Part shown: positions 46,554 through 54,501 of the stretch, piece after piece
How the letters are laid out: every line of letters starts with the position of its first letter
How positions within the stretch are numbered: position 1 is the first letter of the stretch
NCBI RefSeq assembly: GCF_002744175.1
Contig: NZ_NKHF01000042.1
Span: 1-64,000 of the forward strand
Direction: 5' to 3'
DNA length: 64,000 nucleotides
From: Pseudoalteromonas piscicida
Lineage (GTDB): Bacteria > Pseudomonadota > Gammaproteobacteria > Enterobacterales > Alteromonadaceae
Notes under the pieces: generated by a model
Databases searched by the model: none
What the model was told of the DNA's origin: nothing
What the model saw: only the letters and a program-made list of their open reading frames with translations
Position numbers and translations under genes: made by a program

Positions 46554-46865
46554 ATGTCTGAATTATCAAGAACACAAGATATAACAGAGCCAGAAGGGTT
46601 ACAGTTTCAAATTCGAGTAAATGAAGAAACGGTTAACGCGTGTGATGGCGAAACGGTTTTGTCTGTTCTATTGGCGGCAAACTATAAGCAAATTATGGAA
46701 AACGATCGTCAGGCTGTATCAGGTGCCTATTGTGGTATGGGGGTTTGTCATTGCTGTCAGGTGACAATCAATAAGCAACATAAACAAAAAGCTTGCCAGA
46801 CGTTGGTACAACCAAATATGCAAGTTGAAACAAAGCAGAATCGCTTTAAGCAAGCAGGAGCATAA
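46554..46865 (+). CDS. hcnA: Hydrogen cyanide synthase subunit HcnA
   Basis: 103-residue [2Fe-2S] subunit of the membrane-associated complex that oxidises glycine to HCN and CO2. After a short leader it has a ferredoxin-like fold with SGAYCGMGVCHCCQVTI and KACQTLVQPNMQVET; CGMGVCHCC and the ending VETKQNRF are as I recall them in Pseudomonas HcnA, and differ from hydroxyproline dehydrogenase small subunits. AAGGAG precedes the ATG. hcnB begins 2 nt after its stop. Confidence 0.88.
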   Translation: MSELSRTQDITEPEGLQFQIRVNEETVNACDGETVLSVLLAANYKQIMENDRQAVSGAYCGMGVCHCCQVTINKQHKQKACQTLVQPNMQVETKQNRFKQAGA

Positions 46866-46867
46866 GC

Positions 46868-48274
46868 ATGTCAACTTGCCAGAAGGAAAAGATTGTAATA
46901 GTTGGTGCCGGTCCTGCGGGGGTCAGCTGTGCGGCCGAACTTGGAAAATACTCTATCCCGAGTACTTTAGTAGACGAAGCGCCAAAAATTGGTGGGGTGA
47001 TCTATCGTGGTCCACTCAGACAAGCGACAAAGCTTCCCCATTTAGATGAAAATCTCAAACGCTCTATGGCCGCGCTCAAGGTGCGCTATGAGCATCAAAA
47101 GCAACATATTACTTTGCAGTCACAAACCAAGGTACTTGGACCGGAAGGGAATAGTGGTTTGCTATTACAGACGCAAAACCAGATCACCCAACTAGACTAT
47201 ACCAAACTTGTGCTGGCAACAGGCTGTCATGAGCGCAGTGTACCGTTTGAAGGATGGCAATTACCCGGTGTTATGTTGATGGGCGGAATGCAACTTCAGC
47301 TGAAAAGTGGGCTGGTACGCCCAGGTAAAAAAGTGGCTCTAGTCGGAACTGGACCATTGTTGCCACTCGTCGCTTGTCAGTTACATAAATCGGGGGCACA
47401 AGTAGTTGGCGTCTTCGAAGCCAGTCGCTTTAGCGAGCTTGCCAAAGAAACCGTTGCGTTAATGAATAAACCTAAGCTGACGCTTTCGGGTTTGAGCATG
47501 TTGGCGTATCTGAAAAAGCATAATATTCCTTTCAAGTATGGCTATGGAATAGTAAAAGCCGAAGGGCATGACAAGTTATCTAGCGTGACGGTAGCGCCTT
47601 ATGATGAGCAGTGGCATGCCGACTTATCTAAAGCTCAACATCTTGAGGTGGATAGTCTTGGAGTGGGTTATGGCTTTGTTGCCCGTACACAGCTTGCCAT
47701 GTTGCTGGGGTTATCGCATCAGTACACTACCACAAACGGTTACGTGCCCATGCTGGATGATAACTTAAGAAGTAGCTTAAACCAGATTTTTGTATGTGGT
47801 GATACCAACGGTTTACTCGGGGCTGAAGCGGCCATTATAGAGGGTAAGATGGTAGCCACAATGCTGGCCTATGAACAAGCTTGCTTGAGTGAGGCAGATT
47901 TTCACAAGCGAATGCGCAAGCTCAAGTCAAAACGTAAACAAGCTCAAAAATTTAGAGCTGGATTTGATCGATTTTCGGCTAGAAGAGAAGGCTTATTGGC
48001 ATTAACACAGCCCGACACCGTTGTTTGTCGCTGTGAACAGGTAAAACGCCATCAACTAGATCTTGCACTGCAACAAGGTGCCAAAGATTTATCTAGCGTC
48101 AAGATGAGAACGCGTATCGGTATGGGAGACTGCCAAGGTAAAATGTGTTCGAGCTACGCATTAGACCGACTGCACGCGGCAGGGCACCTTGACACTTTGG
48201 GGGTTATTAGACCTAGATTCCCACTTGACCCTATCCCATTTACTTTGTTGGAGAACAATCATGAAGCAGTATGA
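46868..48274 (+). CDS. hcnB: Hydrogen cyanide synthase subunit HcnB
   Basis: 468-residue FAD/NAD(P)-binding subunit. It carries an N-terminal FAD motif (VIVGAGPAGVSCAAELG), GCHERSVPFEGWQLPGVMLM, a second dinucleotide fold (VALVGTGPLLPLVACQLHKS), and a C-terminal BFD-like iron-sulfur domain with CRCEQ and GMGDCQGKMCS. Segments such as VTVAPYDEQW and VGYGFVARTQL match remembered Pseudomonas HcnB. Its end overlaps hcnC by 14 nt. A relative, opine/hydroxyproline dehydrogenase alpha subunit, is the alternative but fits less well. Confidence 0.88.
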   Translation: MSTCQKEKIVIVGAGPAGVSCAAELGKYSIPSTLVDEAPKIGGVIYRGPLRQATKLPHLDENLKRSMAALKVRYEHQKQHITLQSQTKVLGPEGNSGLLLQTQNQITQLDYTKLVLATGCHERSVPFEGWQLPGVMLMGGMQLQLKSGLVRPGKKVALVGTGPLLPLVACQLHKSGAQVVGVFEASRFSELAKETVALMNKPKLTLSGLSMLAYLKKHNIPFKYGYGIVKAEGHDKLSSVTVAPYDEQWHADLSKAQHLEVDSLGVGYGFVARTQLAMLLGLSHQYTTTNGYVPMLDDNLRSSLNQIFVCGDTNGLLGAEAAIIEGKMVATMLAYEQACLSEADFHKRMRKLKSKRKQAQKFRAGFDRFSARREGLLALTQPDTVVCRCEQVKRHQLDLALQQGAKDLSSVKMRTRIGMGDCQGKMCSSYALDRLHAAGHLDTLGVIRPRFPLDPIPFTLLENNHEAV

Positions 48275-49466
48275 TGTAGTTATTGCCGGAGGCGGCGTAA
48301 TCGGCGCTGCTTGTGCATATTTTTTGAGTCGCGATACTGACCTAAAAATCGCTCTAGTTGATCTGAAAAAGCCGGGCAATGCTTCCCGTGCATCCGCTGG
48401 TGGTTTATGGGCGATTGGCGAGTCGGTTGGACTTGGGTGTGGTGTTATTTTCTTTAAAACACTCTCCAAATTACAAAGCGAAGGGGAAACTGAAGCTGCT
48501 GAAACATTGCGCCCACACCAATTGCCGGAGTGCTTTTTTGAGTTGGCATTGAAGTCGAATGACTTATATCCAGATCTCTATGAAGAAATGCTCACGCGAC
48601 ATGGTGTGGACTTTAAATTTGAGCGCACGGGATTGAAATTCATCATGTATAACCGCGATGATGAAATTTATGCCGACAGTATCGTGTCTGGTATTCCTAA
48701 TTTGTCATCGCAGATCCGCTGGTTAGACCAACAACAACTGCGTGAAGAAGAGCCACATATCACCCCTGATGCCATCGGTGCGATAGACTTTATCTGTGAT
48801 CACCAAGTAAACCCTTATCGCCTTGTTGACGCTTATACTGAAGGGGCACGTCAAAATGGCGTAGCGCTATATCTAAATACGGAAGTATTAGAAGTACTTC
48901 GTGAGGGTAACAAAGTGGTTGGCGTTAAGACCCAAAGTGATACTTTGCGCTGTGATACCTTGATCAATGCCTCAGGCGCATGGGCAGATGATATTTATCA
49001 TCAAGCGACAGGAAAACACATGCCTGTGTATCCAGTTAAAGGCCAAATTGTTTTATCTGAACGCATGCCCAAAGTACTTAACGGATGTATCAGTACGAGT
49101 GATTGCTATATAGCGCAAAAAGATAATGGGGAGATTTTGATAGGCTCTTCTACAGAAGAAAAAGGTTTTGATACAACCAATAGTCTAGATAAAATCACCG
49201 AGTTGTCACAAGGTGCTATGAAGTGTTTGCCGGTGCTAAAAGAGTCCAGCATTAAGCGCTGTTGGGCAGGACTTAGACCTGGCACTCCCGATGAGTTGCC
49301 AATTTTAGGGCCTGTTGATGGAGTAGAGGGCTACATTAATGCTTGTGGACACTTTAGAACAGGTATTTTAATGTCGGCCATTACTGGCACGCTGATTACT
49401 GAACTAATGACAGGTAAACCTACCTCTGTTGATTTAGCTCCGTTTCGCGTTGAAAGGTTCGAATAA
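48261..49466 (+). CDS. hcnC: Hydrogen cyanide synthase subunit HcnC
   Basis: 401-residue DAO-type FAD oxidase subunit that should hold the glycine-oxidising site. FAD motif VVIAGGGVIGAACAYFLSR is followed by the HcnC-typical RASAGGLWAIGESVGLGCGV, DFKFERTGLK, PVKGQIVLSERMP, SDCYIAQKDNGEILIGS and CGHFRTGIL. The start is the ATG at 48261 with GGAG 7 nt upstream; an open extension lies within hcnB. The three subunits are complete, so cyanogenesis is plausible. Confidence 0.9.
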   Translation: MKQYDVVIAGGGVIGAACAYFLSRDTDLKIALVDLKKPGNASRASAGGLWAIGESVGLGCGVIFFKTLSKLQSEGETEAAETLRPHQLPECFFELALKSNDLYPDLYEEMLTRHGVDFKFERTGLKFIMYNRDDEIYADSIVSGIPNLSSQIRWLDQQQLREEEPHITPDAIGAIDFICDHQVNPYRLVDAYTEGARQNGVALYLNTEVLEVLREGNKVVGVKTQSDTLRCDTLINASGAWADDIYHQATGKHMPVYPVKGQIVLSERMPKVLNGCISTSDCYIAQKDNGEILIGSSTEEKGFDTTNSLDKITELSQGAMKCLPVLKESSIKRCWAGLRPGTPDELPILGPVDGVEGYINACGHFRTGILMSAITGTLITELMTGKPTSVDLAPFRVERFE

Positions 49467-49537
49467 GTATTTGATTCTGTTGTCTTAATGGGATATATCT
49501 AATTGTTTATGAGTATTTCATTAAGGCAGAATAAACG

Positions 49538-50566
49538 GTGCAATTACGCAAGCCTAAAAAACTAAACCGAGGTGATACCCTTGCGGTTGTATCACCTAGC
49601 TGGGGTGGCCCAGGTACATTTCCCCTTATCTTTGAGCAAGGGTTAGCAAACCTACGTGTGCTTGGTTTTAATATTGTTGAAATGCCATCGACTCGAACCG
49701 CTCCAGACGTGCTCTTTTCTCAGCCACAATTACGTGCAAAGGATATTAATGATGCCTTTGCCGATCCAAATATTGCTGGGATTATTTCTTCTATTGGTGG
49801 TTCAGACTCCGCGCGGATCCTGCCTTATTTAGATAAATCCGTTATCTTGAATAACCCCAAGTTTATGATGGGCTATTCTGATTTTTCCACGCTTACCACA
49901 TTATTAAACCAATGGGGAATGGTCACCTTTAACGGCCCATCGGTCATGGCTGGTTTCTCCCAATATCATAATACTAGTGCTGAGTACCAAGCCTATTTAG
50001 CGCAGGCGCTGCTAGGTGAAGTCCATTATCCAATATTCAAAGCCTATTCTCATGGGTATCCAGAGTGGGCGATACCAGAAAACGTCGGTAAGTTGCATCC
50101 CATAATTGCAACCAATGGTCCAAAAGTACTGCAAGGTAGGGGGCAAGTGGAGGGACGGCTATTTGGTGGCTGTTTTGAAGTGATGGAGATGCTAAAAGGC
50201 ACACAATATTGGCCATCGCCATCCTTTTGGCAGGATAAACTGCTGTTTCTAGAAACCTCTGAGGACAAACCCAGTCAAGACTATGTTCGTTTTTGGTTAC
50301 GTAACTATGGGGTAATGGGTGTGTTTGAGAAAATCTCCGGTTTAATGATTGGCCGCGCACGGGATTACAGTGAAAGTGAAATGACAGCGCTTGATGAGGT
50401 GATTTTATCTGTTGTACGTGATGAGTTTGGCTGTGAGAGTTTACCCGTAATAACTCGGCTGGACTTTGGTCATACCGATCCGCAGTGGATTTTACCGTTA
50501 GGAATACAGCACCGCTTGGATCTTGATAGCTTCAGTCTAGATGCGATAGAGCCGGTATTTGATTAG
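49538..50566 (+). CDS. S66 family peptidase (LD-carboxypeptidase/MccF-like)
   Basis: 342-residue protein of the S66 family: RGDTLAVVSPSWGGPGTFP near the N-terminus, then FMMGYSDFSTLTTLL with the nucleophile serine, LFGGCFEVMEML and LLFLETSEDKP in the C-terminal part. Members either trim murein peptides or detoxify microcin C-type compounds (MccF); the sequence looks nearer the MccF-like branch, though this is uncertain. GTG start; spacing to AAGG is long. It lies 71 nt after hcnC and may share its transcript. Confidence 0.85.
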   Translation: MQLRKPKKLNRGDTLAVVSPSWGGPGTFPLIFEQGLANLRVLGFNIVEMPSTRTAPDVLFSQPQLRAKDINDAFADPNIAGIISSIGGSDSARILPYLDKSVILNNPKFMMGYSDFSTLTTLLNQWGMVTFNGPSVMAGFSQYHNTSAEYQAYLAQALLGEVHYPIFKAYSHGYPEWAIPENVGKLHPIIATNGPKVLQGRGQVEGRLFGGCFEVMEMLKGTQYWPSPSFWQDKLLFLETSEDKPSQDYVRFWLRNYGVMGVFEKISGLMIGRARDYSESEMTALDEVILSVVRDEFGCESLPVITRLDFGHTDPQWILPLGIQHRLDLDSFSLDAIEPVFD

Positions 50567-50867
50567 TTGTAGCGGCTCATAGTTGATTTTTGCAGATGAG
50601 ATGAACAGGTTTGAACTTCATCTGATTGGGGGCTACGAGGGGCGTTGGTGATCCCAATGGGAAGTTTGGTATTAACGACTGTACGGGGGAAATCCGTGAC
50701 TATGAATTATTTGCAAATGTTTAGGCCTGCATGTAGTTTCTTTGAAGTTAAAGGATTTATCGACCGGTAGAAACTGAAATGGACGCTGTCGTGTCATAGG
50801 TCTAACCAACCGCTCCAAGGTGACAAGTAACCGGCCAGAGCGGGGCATTATAGCTAGGGAGGTTTCG
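50567..50867. other. Noncoding region with nested hairpin and attC-like site
   Basis: No gene is supported in these 301 nt. A nested inverted repeat occupies 50569-50636 (GTAGC/GCTAC outside, CAGATGA/TCATCTG inside) and is followed by GGGGCGTT; an attC-like site follows at 50799-50853. It looks like the decayed left edge of a cassette array. Confidence 0.45.
50799..50853 (+). repeat. attC-like site 1
   Basis: Starts GGTCTAACCAACCGCTC, has CCGCTC/GAGCGG inner arms (50810-50815/50838-50843), and ends GAGCGGGGCATTATAG where an attC would read GCGTTATG. About 55 bp, the minimum attC size. The final G-to-A change at the cut position may have inactivated it. Confidence 0.5.
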
Positions 50868-51254
50868 ATGTATTTCATTGCTGCGTTTGGAATTTTGATG
50901 ATGTGTTTGAGCTCAATGATGATCGTGAGTCCAAATTATTGGTCAAATGGAATAATAGAGTTCAGTAAAAAGCCATATTTCCACTGGTTTGAGGTGATAA
51001 CTCGCCTAATTGCGGGATGTGGGTTTGTCCTTTTTAGTAAATCGACAATGTACCCTCGGCTAACTCTAGGAATTGGGTGTTTACTTATTGCTGTTGGAAT
51101 TGGACTTATTATTACAGGCTCAGTCAGGCACAGAACGTTTGCTATTTGGTCTGCTCGAAAATTTAAACGTATATTTAGACCAGCTGGCTTCGGCTCTTTT
51201 ATATTTGGCATCTTCTTGATTTATATATCAACCATAGGTGTAATTGGCGACTAA
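50868..51254 (+). CDS. Hypothetical membrane protein (cassette 1)
   Basis: 128-residue protein with four hydrophobic segments (about 3-22, 41-58, 64-84 and 103-123) and a basic loop (RKFKRIFRPAG). No family recognised. AGGGAGG lies 5 nt before the ATG, and the gene starts 15 nt after an attC-like core, typical of a gene cassette. An in-frame upstream start falls within the attC-like site. Confidence 0.7.
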   Translation: MYFIAAFGILMMCLSSMMIVSPNYWSNGIIEFSKKPYFHWFEVITRLIAGCGFVLFSKSTMYPRLTLGIGCLLIAVGIGLIITGSVRHRTFAIWSARKFKRIFRPAGFGSFIFGIFLIYISTIGVIGD

Positions 51255-51282
51255 CACAGATAAACCTTCTTCGGTTAAGTAA

Positions 51283-51324
51283 GCATAACAGTAGAAAGAA
51301 GGATAACCATCTTTAACGTTATGC
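51283..51324 (+). repeat. attC-like site 2
   Basis: GCATAAC (51283-51289) and its exact complement GTTATGC (51318-51324) flank inner arms AAAGAAGG/CCATCTTT with one mismatch and an ATAA loop. R''-L''-L'-R' order is as in attC. At 42 bp it is shorter than normal. Confidence 0.55.
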
Positions 51325-51357
51325 GAATCATGAGAACAACGAAAGAGATAAAAATTT

Positions 51358-52002
51358 ATGTATAAAGTTGGCGTTGTTATATTTGATGCTTTCACAGATG
51401 TAGACTTTTTTCTTATGTATGACTTGCTGGGGCGAACATCCGATAGTTGGACGGTTAGCATATTGGGAACTAAACCTGAACATAACTCCCACCTAGGTAT
51501 AAAAGTTAAAACAGACGGACATGTTTCAGAAGTAACAGATCAAGATGTAGTTCTTATCACGAGTGGAAAACTTGGTATTCCAGCAGCGATTAAAGATACT
51601 GAATTTATGTCACGAATGAACCTTGACCCAAATAATCAGCTAATTGGTTCAATTTGTGCGGGGTCATTTATTCTTCATGAGCTAGGTCTACTAAAAGGTA
51701 AGCCATTAACGACTAATCCTGATGCTAAGGATGTTCTGCAAAGTATGGGGGGAGATGTGCAGGACCTACCTCTCGTGGTAGAGGGTAACATAGCCACTGC
51801 TGGAGGTTGTCTTTCACTAATGTATCTCATTGGTTGGCTGGCAGAGCGGCTGTTCGACTCGAATAAGCGAAAAATTATACAAAATCAGTTAATTCCAGCT
51901 GGGCAATTAGAACTTTTTGAGGAGCTCATTGCTACCACTATTCAATCAGCCGAGTTGGAAAACTCGCATAAAAAGTGTTTAAGGCAGATCCCCAATGCTT
52001 AG
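51358..52002 (+). CDS. DJ-1/PfpI family protein (cassette 2)
   Basis: 214-residue protein of the DJ-1/PfpI superfamily: KVGVVIFDAFTDVDFFLMYD, then the nucleophile elbow GSICAGSFILHELG with its cysteine, and AGGCLSLMYLIGWL. Resembles isonitrile-hydratase/ThiJ-like members, but the substrate cannot be named. AAAGAGATAAAAATTT precedes the ATG. It sits between attC-like sites and shares the strand of its neighbours. Confidence 0.82.
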   Translation: MYKVGVVIFDAFTDVDFFLMYDLLGRTSDSWTVSILGTKPEHNSHLGIKVKTDGHVSEVTDQDVVLITSGKLGIPAAIKDTEFMSRMNLDPNNQLIGSICAGSFILHELGLLKGKPLTTNPDAKDVLQSMGGDVQDLPLVVEGNIATAGGCLSLMYLIGWLAERLFDSNKRKIIQNQLIPAGQLELFEELIATTIQSAELENSHKKCLRQIPNA

Positions 52003-52085
52003 CATTTTTAACGCTCTCGTTGGGATTTGTGTTTAAGGTGGTAATCTATAGTTTCGTGGTGACGTTACTCACTACTTAATAGGAT

Positions 52086-52092
52086 GTTATGT
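52086..52092 (+). repeat. attC-type core before cassette 3
   Basis: GGATGTTATGTAG resembles an attC R' core (GTTATGT) placed 6 nt before the next gene. I could not identify a convincing left half in the 83 nt after the DJ-1 gene, so only the core is marked. Confidence 0.35.
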
Positions 52093-52098
52093 AGCCAT

Positions 52099-52443
52099 AT
52101 GAAATCAAGCTTTGTATTCTTAATTTCTTGTTTTATCAGTTTTAATTGCTTTTCAAATGAAAGTGTAGAATTCACTATAAATGCCAATAAAAGTGGTAAT
52201 GAGTTTCTTATTACTGCAAAAGGTAAAACTGATAATGCTAGTGAGTTACTTGACAGCTGGTTAAAAAAAGCCAAGGAACTTTGCGGTGCAAGAGAGGTTG
52301 AAGTTGAACCGAACGATGGTAAACCTATCGTCAGTAATACTGGTTGCGGAGACGCGATAAAAATTGAAAATGGCATCCAAAAATGTGAGCTTATTAAGGC
52401 AGCTGTTTTCGGTAAGGTGCTGTGCGTTGCTGTTAGAAGATAG
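52099..52443 (+). CDS. Hypothetical secreted protein (cassette 3)
   Basis: 114 residues with a signal peptide (about 1-19, cut near CFS-NES) and a small beta-rich mature part containing four cysteines (LCGA, TGCGD, KCEL, VLCVA) that could form two disulfides. No family recognised. The chosen start is the ATG at 52099; another ATG at 52084 would place residues before the signal peptide. Probably a cassette gene. Confidence 0.65.
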   Translation: MKSSFVFLISCFISFNCFSNESVEFTINANKSGNEFLITAKGKTDNASELLDSWLKKAKELCGAREVEVEPNDGKPIVSNTGCGDAIKIENGIQKCELIKAAVFGKVLCVAVRR

Positions 52444-52480
52444 CTTTTAGTCTGCTATTTTGTGTCGTTTACGGCAAGGC

Positions 52481-52487
52481 GTTATGC
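52481..52487 (+). repeat. attC-type core before cassette 4
   Basis: AAGGCGTTATGCCTAAGGAGG contains GTTATGC immediately followed by the cupin ribosome-binding site, the usual cassette layout. The left arm could not be recognised; only 37 nt separate it from the preceding stop. Confidence 0.4.
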
Positions 52488-52502
52488 CTAAGGAGGAATA
52501 TT

Positions 52503-52865
52503 ATGGATAGATACATTGTTACTAAATCTGAAATTGAAGCCTTTTCAGGTATCTCTAAAACTCACTTTTTGAACTCTAAAGCAAAGCGGGTTAACAAGTC
52601 ATTGGGTGATTTAACAGGGCTTACTGGTTTCGGGTTTCATATCATAGAAATTCAACCAAACTTTGAATCCACAGAGACTCACATGCATTACCATGAGGAC
52701 GAGTGTATTTATATTTTAGACGGACAGGCTGAGGCTCATATTGGCAATGATGTCTTTCTTGTTTCTGCGGGTGATTTCATAGGTTATAGAGCTGGGGGGA
52801 AATCTCACAAGCTTGTGAATAGCGGTGAAACTACCTTACGGTGCATTGTTGTTGGCCACGTTTAG
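52503..52865 (+). CDS. Cupin domain protein, C-terminally frameshifted (cassette 4)
   Basis: 120 residues with both cupin motifs: ETHMHYHEDECIYILDGQAE (metal-binding His and Glu) and GDFIGYRAGGKSHKLVNSG. The reading frame stops right after CIVVGHV. A -1 shift there continues into 42 more family-like codons, so the gene appears truncated by a one-base deletion. TAAGGAGG precedes the ATG. Function of the family member unknown, perhaps a sugar- or small-molecule-binding cupin; the core fold remains intact. Confidence 0.75.
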   Translation: MDRYIVTKSEIEAFSGISKTHFLNSKAKRVNKSLGDLTGLTGFGFHIIEIQPNFESTETHMHYHEDECIYILDGQAEAHIGNDVFLVSAGDFIGYRAGGKSHKLVNSGETTLRCIVVGHV

Positions 52866-52984
52866 ACCATGATGTTGCAGATTATACGAACTTAGAAAAA
52901 CGCATATACAGACAAAAAGGAATGCCTTGGAACCTGGTAGATATAACTAATATTGATGAGCCGCAAGGTGGAAAAAAGGTATAA
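52859..52984 (+). pseudogene. Out-of-frame C-terminal part of the cupin gene
   Basis: In the -1 frame from 52859 the sequence reads RLDHDVADYTNLEKRIYRQK, then GMPWNLVDITNIDEPQGGKK and stop. This is the ending I expect for this cupin family, directly continuing CIVVG. No slippery heptamer is visible at the junction, so a mutation or sequencing error is likelier than programmed frameshifting. Confidence 0.7.
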
Positions 52985-52990
52985 TAAAGC

Positions 52991-53065
52991 ATGTAACGGT
53001 GATTTCTTAGGCTTGTCGGTTCAAAGTATGGCAAGCGTGCGTCACACCTGAAAGCGGCGTTGAAT
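52991..53065 (+). repeat. attC-like site 5
   Basis: 75 bp beginning ATGTAACGGTGATTTCTTAGG and ending CCTGAAAGCGGCGTTGAAT. The two ends form an imperfect inverted repeat (AACG..G.TTTC..AGG with CCT..GAAA.C..CGTT), and GTTGAAT fits the GTTRRRY core exactly. It starts 6 nt after the cupin frame ends. Confidence 0.6.
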
Positions 53066-53174
53066 ATCCGCAATTAACACATTTGCGACGGTTAGACTTT
53101 ACTCAGTTCTCTCAACCAAATCTAACAGCACAAGCGACGACTTATTCTGATTGCGTGCTTGTTTAGATTAACAG

Positions 53175-53205
53175 AAAAAACCAGCGTATTGACGCTGGTT
53201 TTTTT
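53175..53205. terminator. Terminator of srmB
   Basis: AAAAAACCAGCGT/ACGCTGGTTTTTT (53175-53187/53192-53204) with a 4-nt loop lies just beyond the srmB stop and faces the cassette region; it can act both ways. Confidence 0.88.
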
Positions 53206-53207
53206 GG

Positions 53208-54434
53208 TTACTTTTTCTTTTTGGCTTTTGCTGCTTTCTTTTTCGCTTTGATTTTAGCCGGGTCCTTTTTCTTTTTCGGAGCTTTGGCTTCTTTGTGTTT
53301 AGGCTCTAGGCCTTTAATAACACGGCGTTTGAGCTTTTGGTCTGTATAGCGTTCCACTTTGCCGAGCACTTCTGCATCGTGCGCTTCAACCAAAGAAACT
53401 GCGGTACCTTTTTTACCAGCACGACCTGTACGACCAATACGGTGTACATAAATATCCGCGGTACGTGGCATATCAAAGTTAATTACATGGCTTATATCCG
53501 CAACATCAATCCCTCGGGCCGCAACGTCTGTTGCCACAAGAATCTTTGTTTTACCACTGTGGAAGCTTGCCATGGCTGCCATGCGCTTGTCTTGCGGCAT
53601 TTCACCGCGAAGCCATGTCGTTTTAATACCTTTAGCAAATAACTCACCCACCAAGGTTTCAAGCCTCTCACGGGTTTTAACAAACACAACTGCCTTAGTC
53701 ACTTCTTCATCATCCAGCAATTGCGCTAATAAGTTAACTTTGTGCTCATAGCTATCTGCTAGGTGAACCCATTGGTGAATTTTCCCCTTTTCTTTGCGAG
53801 AAGGAGTGGCTTCAAGGAGAGCGGGGTCTTGCAAAATACGCTCTGCAAACTTCTCAACACTTTCACCTTCCAATGTAGCAGAAAATAAAAAACACTGACG
53901 GCGGTTTACGGCCTCTGAGCAAATGCGCAGCATTTCTTTTCTAAAACCCATGTCGAGCATACGGTCGGCTTCATCTAAAATCAGCAGCTCTACGTTTTCA
54001 GCATGGAAGTTTTCAGTTTCAAGATATTCCATCAAACGACCAGGCGTTGCGATAAGAATGTCGTTATTCTTTTCGAAGATTTCTTTGTGGGTGCCGTAGT
54101 TAATACCGCCAGTCACCACGCCAATTCTAAGGTTAACTCCCGCGGCAAGCAGCTCGCACTGCTCGTGTATTTGGTAAGCAAGCTCACGGGTTGGGGTCAT
54201 GATAAGCACACGGGCAAAGCCTGGCTCACGACGGGGAAAATCTAGCAAATACTGAATCGCAGGGATCAAGAATGCAGCGGTTTTACCCGTACCGGTTGGT
54301 GCGCTGGCGAGAATATCTCGGCCAATCAACGCTTCAGGAATAGCCATCTGTTGAATGCTAGTGGGCGTTTCAAAGCCCATTTTCTTAATCGCACTAATCA
54401 GCTTGCCGTCTAAATCAAATTCAGTAAATTGCAT
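53208..54434 (-). CDS. srmB: DEAD-box RNA helicase SrmB
   Basis: ATP-dependent RNA helicase of 50S ribosome assembly. Motifs in order: Q motif (GFETPTSIQQMAIP), Walker A APTGTGKT, PTRELAYQ, TPGRLMEYL, DEAD in LILDEADRMLDMGF, SAT, then helicase C motifs VATDVAARGIDV and HRIGRTGRAG. A lysine-rich tail (about 375-408) should bind RNA. The 408 residues are somewhat shorter than E. coli SrmB (444). trmN6 lies divergently beside it, as yfiC does next to srmB in E. coli, supporting the name. Confidence 0.93.
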   Translation of the reverse strand: MQFTEFDLDGKLISAIKKMGFETPTSIQQMAIPEALIGRDILASAPTGTGKTAAFLIPAIQYLLDFPRREPGFARVLIMTPTRELAYQIHEQCELLAAGVNLRIGVVTGGINYGTHKEIFEKNNDILIATPGRLMEYLETENFHAENVELLILDEADRMLDMGFRKEMLRICSEAVNRRQCFLFSATLEGESVEKFAERILQDPALLEATPSRKEKGKIHQWVHLADSYEHKVNLLAQLLDDEEVTKAVVFVKTRERLETLVGELFAKGIKTTWLRGEMPQDKRMAAMASFHSGKTKILVATDVAARGIDVADISHVINFDMPRTADIYVHRIGRTGRAGKKGTAVSLVEAHDAEVLGKVERYTDQKLKRRVIKGLEPKHKEAKAPKKKKDPAKIKAKKKAAKAKKKK

Positions 54435-54501
54435 ATTGCATCACAAATAAAGGACAATAGCGGAATTATACGTTGCTATTGCATTTTCTCAAAGGTATAG
54501 G

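Noticed and set aside
46554-49466. Reading the hcn genes as D-hydroxyproline or opine dehydrogenase
   Set aside because: Same superfamilies and putA is nearby, but CGMGVCHCC in the small subunit and the HcnC-specific stretches fit cyanide synthase better, and no hydroxyproline epimerase or deaminase gene adjoins.
50672-50878. 68-codon minus-strand ORF before the cassette genes
   Set aside because: It runs across the attC-like site, lacks a ribosome site and has no recognisable protein features.
52503-52984. Programmed -1 frameshift in the cupin gene
   Set aside because: No X-XXY-YYZ heptamer or downstream structure is apparent at the junction; a deletion is simpler.
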